The notes under the pieces are model-generated. The model saw only the letters and a program-made list of their open reading frames with translations. It was not told the DNA's origin and did no database searches. Shown one piece after another: positions 1-5,909 of a stretch of DNA of 5,909 nucleotides. Numbering within the stretch: position 1 is the stretch's first letter; every line of letters starts with the position of its first letter. The translations under genes were made by a program, and so were the position numbers. Source of the DNA: JBDSLU01 sp039916225 (GTDB lineage Bacteria; Acidobacteriota; Vicinamibacteria; Vicinamibacterales; Vicinamibacteraceae); contig JBDSLU010000542.1 of assembly GCA_039916225.1 (NCBI GenBank), forward strand, positions 1 through 5,909. Direction: 5' to 3'.

Positions 1-1101
1 CCGGCCCGGGCCGACGCGGTCGCCGTCCGGCGGATCGACATCGATCTGGCCGCGATCATCTTCACGTCCGGCAGCACCGGGACGCCGCGCGGCGTGATGC
101 TCACGCACCTGAACATCCGCGTCAACACCGAGTCGATCATCGAGTACCTGGAGCTGACGGCCGCCGACCGGGTGATGTGCGTGCTGCCGTTCCACTACGT
201 CTACGGCCTGTCGCTCCTGCACACCCACATGCGGGTGGGGGGCAGCGTGGTCATCGACAACCGCTTCACCTTCCCGAACGTGGTGCTGGCGGCGATGGAA
301 GAGGCCCAGGCGACCGGGTTCGCCGGGGTGCCGTCGACGTTCGCCCTGCTGCTGCATCGTTCGCGATTGCCGCAAATGACGTTCTCTCACCTGAGGTACA
401 TCACGCAGGCGGGTGGCGCGATGCCGACGGCGCGGGTCGAGGAGTGGCGCAGGCGCGGCCCGGACGTGCCGTTCTGGGTGATGTACGGCGCCACCGAGGC
501 GTCCGCCCGGCTGACGGCGCTGGCCCCGGCGGACCTGTCGCGCAAGCTCGGGTCGATCGGCCGGGCCATTCCGAACGTGGAGATCGTGATCGTCAAGGAG
601 AACGGGGAACTGGCGGCGCCAGGGGAGATCGGCGAGCTCGTCGCCCGCGGCGCCAATCTGGCGCAGGGCTACTGGGGAGCGCCGGAGGAGACCGCCCAGA
701 AGTTCGACGCCGTCGGCTATCACACCGGCGATCTGGGCTATGCCGACGAGGAAGGCTTCCTGTTCATCCAGGGACGCCTGCACGACATGATCAAGGTCGG
801 CGCGCATCGGGTGGGCGCGCGGGAGATCGAAGACATCCTCGAGGCGTTTCCCGGCATCGCCGAGGTTGCGGTGGTGTCAGGACCGCACGCCATCCTCGGC
901 GAAGTGCCGGTCGCGTTCGTCGCCCTGCGGAGCGGCGTGACCGCGACGGCAGGCGAGATGGGTGCCTACTGTCACGCGCGGCTGGCGCCGCACAAAGTAC
1001 CGTCGCGCTTCGTGGTGTGCGAGGATCTGCCGAAGCTTGCGATGGGGAAGGTCGATCGACAGGCGCTGCGCAGGGCAGCGTCCAAGGACGCGTCCGTGTG
1101 A
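1..1101 (+). CDS. AMP-forming acyl-CoA ligase/synthetase, C-terminal part (5'-truncated by window edge)
   Basis: The reading frame is open from the first base to the TGA at 1099-1101 (366 residues), so the start lies upstream of the window. It belongs to the ANL adenylating family, which activates a carboxylic acid as acyl-AMP and then forms a thioester, usually with CoA. All core motifs present in this part are intact. The phosphate-binding motif TSGSTGTPRG is at 64-93 and the YGATEAS motif at 484-504. YHTGDLG is at 718-738. The hinge region GRLHDMIKVGAHR begins at 772 and runs into an REIE segment. The C-terminal PKLAMGK carries the catalytic lysine at 1048-1050. Family members are about 500-530 residues, so roughly 150 N-terminal residues are missing. 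The substrate cannot be read from the sequence. Two acyltransferase-like genes follow on the same strand, which suggests that the activated acyl group is used in modifying a polysaccharide or surface molecule; exosortase-associated loci carry similar ligases. An amino-acid-activating or fatty-acid-activating role is also possible. Confidence 0.93.
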   Translation, partial: PARADAVAVRRIDIDLAAIIFTSGSTGTPRGVMLTHLNIRVNTESIIEYLELTAADRVMCVLPFHYVYGLSLLHTHMRVGGSVVIDNRFTFPNVVLAAMEEAQATGFAGVPSTFALLLHRSRLPQMTFSHLRYITQAGGAMPTARVEEWRRRGPDVPFWVMYGATEASARLTALAPADLSRKLGSIGRAIPNVEIVIVKENGELAAPGEIGELVARGANLAQGYWGAPEETAQKFDAVGYHTGDLGYADEEGFLFIQGRLHDMIKVGAHRVGAREIEDILEAFPGIAEVAVVSGPHAILGEVPVAFVALRSGVTATAGEMGAYCHARLAPHKVPSRFVVCEDLPKLAMGKVDRQALRRAASKDASV

Positions 1102-1201
1102 TGCGTACCGGGCGTCGTGCCGGGCGGCTCGAGCCCGGATAGCGCGCCCGGTCGGGTCGGGATCATCGAACGGCCGGCCGGCGGCTGGGGGCGGAATCAG
1201 C

Positions 1202-1205
1202 GGAG
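1202..1205 (+). promoter_or_regulatory. Ribosome binding site candidate (GGAG) that decides the start of the first GNAT gene
   Basis: GGAG lies four bases before the ATG at 1210. It favours this ATG over the in-frame GTG at 1117, whose extra 31 residues are rich in Gly, Pro and Arg and do not resemble the family's N-terminus. The spacing is slightly short for a canonical site. Confidence 0.5.
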
Positions 1206-1209
1206 ATTC

Positions 1210-2355
1210 ATGGGGCTGCGCATCGAGCCGGTATTCGAGCCGGATCAGTTCCGCCTGCTGGGCCAGGAGTGGAATGCTCTGCTCGCCGCCAGTCCCGCCG
1301 ACACCCTGTTCCTCACCTGGGAGTGGATTTCCACGTGGTGGGACGTCTACGGGACGGATTCCCGTCTCTACGTCCTGGCCGTCCGCGACGACGACGGCAC
1401 GCTGGTCGGCATCGCGCCGCTGCGCATCCGGACGCGCTCGCGACTCGGCGGGCTCCTTCGGCTCCGCGTCGTCGAGTTCATCGGCACCGGCGGGGACGTC
1501 ACGCCGGAATACCTGGATCTCATTGCCCTCCCCGGGCGCGAAGCGGCTGTCGCCGACGCCGTCGCCGATGTCCTGCGTCAGGATCGCTCCATCGACGTGA
1601 TCGACTTCCGGTCGTGTCCCAGCGCCTCGCCGTCCATCGCGCGGATGCGGGAGCGGCTGGAGCAGGAAGGGCACGGCCTGCTGCAGCTCCGCCACGATTC
1701 GACCTGCCCGTCGATGCGGCTGCCGGCGACGTGGGAGCTCTATTGGGCGAGCCGCAGCCGCAATCACCGCAAGAAGCTGAAGGAGTACGACAAGCGCTGC
1801 GAGCGGGAACTGGCGATCCAGCTGCGCCTCACCAGCAGCGTCGACGAAATCGACGCCGACATGCAGACGCTGATGACGCTGCATCATCGCCGCTGGGATC
1901 ATGGCTCGCGCGCCTTCCAGTCCGACCGGTATCGACGGTTCCACCTGCGGCTGGCGCGCCTGCTGCTCGATCGGGGTGCGCTACGGCTGTTCTCGCTGGA
2001 GACCGGATCGAAGGTGGTGGCCTCGCTCTACTGCTTCTCCTATCACGGCCGCTACTACTACTATCAAGCCGGCCGCGATCCGGACTATTCGCGCTACCGC
2101 GTCGGCCTGGTCCTGCTGCACCGCGCCGTCGGCCAGGCCATCGCCGAAGGCGCTCACACCTTCGACTTCCTCAGCGGCGACGAAGACTACAAATACACGT
2201 GGGCAGACCAGCAGGCCGTCAACCTCAGGCTCTCCCACTGGAAGAGCGGGCCGGCCCGGGTCGTCGGGCAACTGAGCGCGCTCGCCGCCCGCGTCAAGTC
2301 GCGGCAGACGGGACCGCGGGCCCGGGCGCGATCGGGCGGCGCGGCCGCGGACTAG
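1210..2355 (+). CDS. GNAT-family / FemAB-like acyltransferase (CelD/BcsL-type), first copy
   Basis: This 381-residue protein has the layout of the FemAB-like, double-GNAT acyltransferases found in polysaccharide and cellulose-associated loci. Near the N-terminus is the segment WNAL (residues 21-24), followed by TWEWISTWW, typical of the family. A basic stretch SRSRNHRKKLKEYDKR (about 181-196) opens the second half. The acetyltransferase core follows (about 210-320), with HHRRW and a run of tyrosines in HGRYYYYQAG. It ends in the signature FDFLSGDEDYKYTW (318-331). The last 40 residues are a basic, Ala/Arg-rich tail. No signal peptide or membrane segment is visible, so it is probably cytoplasmic. 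Characterised relatives transfer acyl or aminoacyl groups from CoA or tRNA; donor and acceptor here are unknown. The ATG at 1210 was chosen because it has a nearby GGAG and gives a family-like N-terminus. It lies 108 nt after the ligase and 43 nt before the next GNAT gene, consistent with one operon in which the ligase supplies the activated acyl group (inference). Confidence 0.87.
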   Translation: MGLRIEPVFEPDQFRLLGQEWNALLAASPADTLFLTWEWISTWWDVYGTDSRLYVLAVRDDDGTLVGIAPLRIRTRSRLGGLLRLRVVEFIGTGGDVTPEYLDLIALPGREAAVADAVADVLRQDRSIDVIDFRSCPSASPSIARMRERLEQEGHGLLQLRHDSTCPSMRLPATWELYWASRSRNHRKKLKEYDKRCERELAIQLRLTSSVDEIDADMQTLMTLHHRRWDHGSRAFQSDRYRRFHLRLARLLLDRGALRLFSLETGSKVVASLYCFSYHGRYYYYQAGRDPDYSRYRVGLVLLHRAVGQAIAEGAHTFDFLSGDEDYKYTWADQQAVNLRLSHWKSGPARVVGQLSALAARVKSRQTGPRARARSGGAAAD

Positions 2356-2398
2356 CGCCGGATCCCGTGGCCGGAGCGTGCGCGGGCAGGCCGGGCCG

Positions 2399-3463
2399 AT
2401 GAACGTCACGCGAGACATCGGGTGGCTTCGCGAGCGGCGGGACGCGTGGAACGCGCTGGCTCGCCTGGCCGCCAACCCGCTGCTCGAAGCCGACTGGATC
2501 CTCAGCACCGTCGACACGCTGCACCGCGAGCGCGACTTCCGCCTCATCGCGATCGAGCGCGACGGGCGTCTCTGCGCCGCCGCGCCGCTGGTCGCCTCGG
2601 CACAGGGACGGCTCGGCCCCCTCGAGCTCGCCGGCATGGCGACGCTCTACGAGCCGGGCGATCTGCTCTTCGAGGACGACGCGGCGCTGGGCCTGCTGGT
2701 ATCCGCGCTCGTGCGGCAAGGACGGCCGCTGCTCCTGGCCCGGCTGCCAGCGGCTTCACCAGCCGTGGCGCGGATCGCGGGCGCCGTGCGTCGGCCCGGC
2801 CTCGTGCTGACGCGCCAGACGGCCTCCGCCCTGGCCATTCCGATCGCCGGCGCCTGGGAGGCGTTCGAGCAGACGCTGTCGTCGCGGCTGACGTCGAACG
2901 TCAAGCGACTGTCGCGCAAGGCGGCGCGCGCCCATCCCGTCCGCACCGAAGTGCTGTCGCCGACGCCGGCCGACGTTCCGGATCTGTTCCAACGCTTCAT
3001 GGAGGTCGAGGCGTCGGGCTGGAAGGGCCGCGCCGCGTCGTCGCTGATGGCCCGCGCGCCGCTGCGCGCGTTCTTCACGCGCTATCTGACCTGCGCGGCG
3101 GACGCCGGCCGGCTGCGCCTGTCGATGCTGTGGTTCGGGGACCGGCTCGCGGCCGCGGAGATCGCCCTCGTCGCCTACGACCGCTGGTGGCAGCTGAAGA
3201 TCGGTTATGACGACGCGTGTGCCGACCTCTACCCGGGTCTCCAGCTCACCTACGCCAGTGTGCGTCATGCCTTCGACACGGGACTGGCCGGCTATGAGTT
3301 CCTGGGATCGGCGGCCGAGTGGGAGCGGCGGTGGAACCCCGACGAGCGCCAGTTCGTGACGCTCGCCGTCTACCCGCCGACGATCTCGGGGGCGGTCGGT
3401 CTCGGCGCCGACGCGACCCGCCACGCCGCACGCCGGATCATCAAAGCGATCCGCCGCAGCTGA
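2399..3463 (+). CDS. GNAT-family / FemAB-like acyltransferase, second divergent copy
   Basis: This 354-residue protein resembles the upstream gene in plan but is clearly diverged. It has AWNALARLAANPLLEADWI (residues 16-34), matching the WNAL and tryptophan pattern of the first copy. A basic stretch SRLTSNVKRLSRKAAR begins around residue 162. The second GNAT domain follows, with RWWQLKIGYD near residue 262. The C-terminal motif YEFLGSAAEWERRW (299-312) takes the place of FDFLSGDEDYKYTW. This equivalent of the family signature has lost the Tyr-Lys pair, which may reflect a different substrate. No signal peptide is seen. The ATG at 2399 is preferred over the GTG at 2378: it has a weak CAGG eight bases upstream and starts the family-like sequence, while GTG would add only seven residues. 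It is probably co-transcribed with the upstream GNAT gene. Its stop is one base from the stop of the convergent gene. The acyl group and acceptor are unknown. Confidence 0.83.
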   Translation: MNVTRDIGWLRERRDAWNALARLAANPLLEADWILSTVDTLHRERDFRLIAIERDGRLCAAAPLVASAQGRLGPLELAGMATLYEPGDLLFEDDAALGLLVSALVRQGRPLLLARLPAASPAVARIAGAVRRPGLVLTRQTASALAIPIAGAWEAFEQTLSSRLTSNVKRLSRKAARAHPVRTEVLSPTPADVPDLFQRFMEVEASGWKGRAASSLMARAPLRAFFTRYLTCAADAGRLRLSMLWFGDRLAAAEIALVAYDRWWQLKIGYDDACADLYPGLQLTYASVRHAFDTGLAGYEFLGSAAEWERRWNPDERQFVTLAVYPPTISGAVGLGADATRHAARRIIKAIRRS

Positions 3464-3464
3464 C

Positions 3465-5504
3465 TCAGGATTCGCGGACGACGGTCGGGCCGGCGCGCTG
3501 GATCACCGTACCGGCCAGTTCCGTCCGGTAGCGTTCGCTGGCGAACGCGGCGGCGATGTCGATCGGCTCCTTCGCGCCCATCGCGTAGCGCTGCACCAGC
3601 TTCAGCGGACCCGAGGCGAGTCGCAGGATCCACGAGGGCAGCCAGAACACGCGCAGGTCCGGCCGGCCTGCCTTCAAGCGCGTGACCAGCTCGCGGCGCA
3701 GGGGCGCGGGCGACTCCAGGAGGTTGACGACGGGCGGGGCCGCGTCCGGATTCTTCAGGTAGTCGCGAATGACCCGGCCGGCGGTGCGGATGTCGCACAC
3801 GCTCAGCGCCCGCTTCTTGGGGCCGACGGCGACGAAGATGGGGCCGAGTTCCCGACCGAGGCGCCCGGGCGGGTTGAAGTCCTGGTAGTCGACCAGCGGG
3901 CCGAGCCGGATGACTTTGACGCGCATCCCCTTCTCGGCGCCGAGGCGCTGCGCCAGCACCTCGGATTCGGCCTTGCCCCAGACGTACGGGCCGCGTCCGA
4001 GGTTGCCGGCGTCGATCGGCGTGGCTTCGTCGATCGGGCCGCCCATCTCGCGGCCCGTCTTGAGCACGGCCACGCTGCTGATGTGGATGAACTCCTTGAC
4101 GCCCGCGGCCGCGGCCGCCTCGATCAGGTGCCGCGTGGCGCCGATCGAGTTGCGCTCGTGCTCGTCCTTGCCGCCGGCTGTCTCGGCGGCGCAGTGGACG
4201 ACCGTGCCGATGCCGGCCATCAGCGCCGGATCGAGTGGCCGGGCGAGATCCGCGGCCGCGTAGTCGACGCCAGGCATGCGCGCCGCCCAGGGTGGCACAC
4301 GGCGGCCGACCGAGCGGACCGGATAGCCGGCGTGGCGCAGCTCGGTGACGACGGGACGCCCGAGGAAGCCCGACCCTCCGGTGACGAGGACGCCGGGGGC
4401 CGTCGCCGGCGGGAGCGCGGCGGCCGCGGTGTCGACGATGGTCCGGGCGTTCGCCTCGGTGGTGCGTTCGACCTGCGCCAACTCGGCGCCGATACGCTCG
4501 CAGACGTCGACGGTGTCGACGATGGACTGCGGCGAGAGCGGGCAGGGCTTGCCGTCCCGGATGCTGGCGTAGAACCGCTCGGCCAGCGCCGTCAGGCCGG
4601 GGTAGGAGCCGTGCTTCCCGAAGATGAGGCCGGCGAACCCGCGCGTCGCGCCGCTCATCGTCTGCATCGCGCGGCGGTACGGGGTGAACAGCACGCCGGG
4701 ACCGGTGCCGGGGCCGCTCAGGTTGACCACCGAGCCGGTGACGTAGTCGGCCCGGAGCGATCCGTTGGTACCGATCAGGTGCTGGTACTGCTCGATCGGA
4801 CGGCCGCTCAGCGTGACGATGACGATGCCGGTGCAGTCACCCAGACGCAGCAGCGCGTAGACGTCGCCGCTGGTGCGGACGTCGACGCCCTTGATCTCGA
4901 TGGGGGCGGTGGCCAGCCGGCTGCCGGCGCGCAGCTGCGCGACCAGCGGATAGACGGCGTGCGGCAGGATGTCGACGGCCTGTTCGACCGCGGTGATGGT
5001 GCGGCGGACCTTGCGGAACGAGAACAGGCTCTCGACGTGGACCAGCGAGCCGATGCTGTCGAGCATCTCCAGGGCCCGGAGGGCCGGCGTCTCGAACAGG
5101 CACTGGTGGCCGGCGCAGACCATCAGGCCGCGTTCGGCGGCGGTGGCGAGCAGCGCTTCGGCTTCGGCCCGGGTCGGCGTGAACGGCTTCTCGATGTAGA
5201 CGTGCGAACCGGCGCTGAGCACCAGGTTGCCGAGGGCAGCGTGCGTGCCCGGCGGCGTGACGATGTGGACGACGTCGGGCCGCGCGGTCTCGAGCATCTC
5301 GCGGGCGTCGGTGAAGATGCGCGCGTCGGACGGCAGCAGGCCCGTCAGCGCGTCGGCCGACGCCGCCGGATCCGCCACGGCCACCACCGTCGCGCCAGCG
5401 ATGTGCTGGATCGCCTTGAGGTGATGGACCCCCATCTTGCCCGAACCGATCAGACCGACGCGGATCGTTCGCCCGGTCGCTCCGGAACCCTTCGTGGTGG
5501 ACAT
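3465..5504 (-). CDS. Gfo/Idh/MocA oxidoreductase fused to extended-SDR epimerase/dehydratase
   Basis: This 679-residue protein has two NAD(P)-binding modules. Residues 14-350 are a Gfo/Idh/MocA oxidoreductase. They contain the dinucleotide loop GSGKMG (20-25), DVVHIVTPPGTH (77-88), the EKP motif carrying the family's catalytic lysine (105-107) and a D178-x3-H182 pair at the family's active-site histidine position. A short Ala/Pro-rich linker (about 351-370) leads to an extended short-chain dehydrogenase. That module has TGGSGFLG (375-382), HCAAET (437-442), Ser477 in HISSVAV, and the YxxxK pair Tyr507-Lys511. Both active sites look intact. Domain one has Asp45 after its second strand, which suggests NAD. 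Domain two has VGRR (399-402), which suggests NADP (inference). Separate Gfo and SDR enzymes act in nucleotide-sugar pathways, so a two-step sugar modification is likely, but the substrate is not shown. The only upstream Met candidate is the ATG at 5504, and no clear Shine-Dalgarno precedes it. The stop abuts that of the convergent GNAT gene. A fusion made by an assembly error is unlikely, because the frame is continuous and the linker is clean. Confidence 0.9.
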   Translation of the reverse strand: MSTTKGSGATGRTIRVGLIGSGKMGVHHLKAIQHIAGATVVAVADPAASADALTGLLPSDARIFTDAREMLETARPDVVHIVTPPGTHAALGNLVLSAGSHVYIEKPFTPTRAEAEALLATAAERGLMVCAGHQCLFETPALRALEMLDSIGSLVHVESLFSFRKVRRTITAVEQAVDILPHAVYPLVAQLRAGSRLATAPIEIKGVDVRTSGDVYALLRLGDCTGIVIVTLSGRPIEQYQHLIGTNGSLRADYVTGSVVNLSGPGTGPGVLFTPYRRAMQTMSGATRGFAGLIFGKHGSYPGLTALAERFYASIRDGKPCPLSPQSIVDTVDVCERIGAELAQVERTTEANARTIVDTAAAALPPATAPGVLVTGGSGFLGRPVVTELRHAGYPVRSVGRRVPPWAARMPGVDYAAADLARPLDPALMAGIGTVVHCAAETAGGKDEHERNSIGATRHLIEAAAAAGVKEFIHISSVAVLKTGREMGGPIDEATPIDAGNLGRGPYVWGKAESEVLAQRLGAEKGMRVKVIRLGPLVDYQDFNPPGRLGRELGPIFVAVGPKKRALSVCDIRTAGRVIRDYLKNPDAAPPVVNLLESPAPLRRELVTRLKAGRPDLRVFWLPSWILRLASGPLKLVQRYAMGAKEPIDIAAAFASERYRTELAGTVIQRAGPTVVRES

Positions 5505-5521
5505 CAGCTGCTATTCGACCC

Positions 5522-5538
5522 GGTGGCATCCGGCCACC
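5522..5538. other. Perfect hairpin in the leader of the fused oxidoreductase gene
   Basis: GGTGGC, five bases, then GCCACC form a perfect 6-bp stem. The hairpin lies 17 nt before the ATG at 5504 on the - strand and about 107 nt after the phosphatase stop. There is no T-tract after it on either strand, so an intrinsic terminator is unlikely. It could affect translation or mRNA processing between the two - strand genes, or it may be chance in GC-rich DNA. Confidence 0.35.
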
Positions 5539-5645
5539 AACTGCGCGGGCCCCGCCCCGGCGCCGCCACAGACGCGGCTGCCGTCGGGCTCGCGAACGTT
5601 TCATTATGCCGCAGCCCGCGCGGGCGACCCGATTCCTGCCCGCCG

Positions 5646-5909
5646 TTACCCGGGCATGCGCAGTTCGATTGCCGCGACCAGGCCGTCGATGGCGGCATCG
5701 ATGCGGCGATACGAATGGGCGAAGGCGTCGGGGCCTTGATTGAACGGATCGAGCAGGTTGATGCGTTCGCGCGGGCCGTAGCGGCCGGCCGGCTCGTAGA
5801 GGGGCAGCAGATGGACACGCGAGACGGCATCCGGGAACCGTCGCCGGATCTCCTCGACGTGGCGCACTTCCATGACGACGATGACGTCGGCCGACGTCAT
5901 CTGGGCGGC
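5646..5909 (-). CDS. Low-molecular-weight protein-tyrosine phosphatase-like protein, C-terminal part (5' end outside window)
   Basis: The frame is open to the right window edge, and the ATG at 5898-5900 is probably internal; 87 residues are visible. They match the second half of LMW-PTP/arsenate-reductase-like phosphatases: ADVIVVME (a 'DLILVM'-type strand), then RFPDAVSRVHLLPLYEP, then LLDPF, where the Asp at 5748-5750 sits at the position of the family's general-acid aspartate (DP motif). A final helix with YRRIDAAIDGLVAAIE precedes the TAA at 5646-5648. The catalytic CxxxxxR loop would be near the N-terminus, outside the window, so activity cannot be judged. In capsule and exopolysaccharide loci such proteins (Wzb type) dephosphorylate the export tyrosine kinase. 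With sugar-modifying and acyltransferase genes nearby, that role is the preferred inference. Protein arginine phosphatase or arsenate reductase are alternatives. It lies 141 nt upstream of the fused oxidoreductase on the same strand and may share its transcript. Confidence 0.75.
   Translation of the reverse strand, partial: AAQMTSADVIVVMEVRHVEEIRRRFPDAVSRVHLLPLYEPAGRYGPRERINLLDPFNQGPDAFAHSYRRIDAAIDGLVAAIELRMPG

Noticed and set aside
1120..1138. CCGGGC / GCCCGG inverted repeat just after the ligase stop
   Set aside because: It has a 6-bp stem with a 7-nt loop but no T-tract follows. It is not credible as an intrinsic terminator, and such repeats are expected by chance at this GC content.
1101..1142. 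TGATG overlap at the ligase stop starting a 13-codon frame (MRTGRRAGRLEPG)
   Set aside because: The overlap looks like translational coupling, but the frame stops at once and has no recognisable content. The next real gene starts at 1210. A leader peptide cannot be supported.
1117..1209. Earlier GTG start at 1117 for the first GNAT gene
   Set aside because: The extra 31 residues are low-complexity and not family-like, and the ATG at 1210 has a GGAG close by.
877..1944. Long open frame on the - strand (355 codons) across the ligase end and first GNAT gene
   Set aside because: It is antisense to two clear family members, has no recognisable domain, and is the kind of open shadow frame that is common in GC-rich coding DNA. 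The same applies to the - strand frames at 1981-2637 and 2756-3424.
5603..5608. CATAAT on the - strand resembling a -10 promoter element before the fusion gene
   Set aside because: No TTGACA-like -35 is present 16-19 nt upstream (only GC-rich CGGGTC-type sequence), so a sigma-70 promoter is not supported.
5614..5625. Self-complementary GCCCGCGCGGGC after the phosphatase stop as a terminator
   Set aside because: A perfect palindrome without a loop or a following T-tract. It is probably a product of high GC content.

Overview
The window is very GC-rich and densely coding, with five genes: three on the + strand in the left part and two on the - strand in the right part. The two groups converge at about 3464. 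Gene 1 runs off the left edge and gene 5 runs off the right edge. The high GC content and the gene families suggest a free-living soil or aquatic bacterium. An Acidobacteriota (Vicinamibacteria-like) or proteobacterial source fits, but the sequence alone does not settle the phylum.

Left arm (+ strand, 1-3463): the C-terminal two thirds of an AMP-forming acyl-CoA ligase, then two consecutive GNAT/FemAB-fold acyltransferases of the 'CelD/BcsL-like' type. The two transferases are divergent relatives, with matching N-terminal W-N-A-L segments and matching C-terminal aromatic/acidic motifs. All three read the same way with short gaps (108 and 43 nt), so they probably form one transcription unit.

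Right arm (- strand, 3465-5909): the C-terminal part of a low-molecular-weight protein-tyrosine-phosphatase-like protein, a 141-nt gap containing a small perfect hairpin, then a 679-residue two-domain protein. That protein joins a Gfo/Idh/MocA oxidoreductase to an extended-SDR NAD-dependent epimerase/dehydratase.

Taken together (inference), this looks like part of a surface or exopolysaccharide locus. The fused oxidoreductase/epimerase would modify a nucleotide sugar or other sugar. The acyl-CoA ligase would activate an acyl group. The FemAB/GNAT proteins would transfer acyl or aminoacyl groups. The LMW-PTP would act as the Wzb-type phosphatase that often accompanies polysaccharide export kinases. 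Acyl-CoA ligases and FemAB-like proteins also occur in exosortase (PEP-CTERM) associated loci, but no exosortase, glycosyltransferase or kinase is visible here, so the assignment rests on family associations. The most distinctive feature is the Gfo/Idh/MocA-SDR fusion. I see no RNA genes, CRISPR arrays, insertion sequences or convincing terminators.
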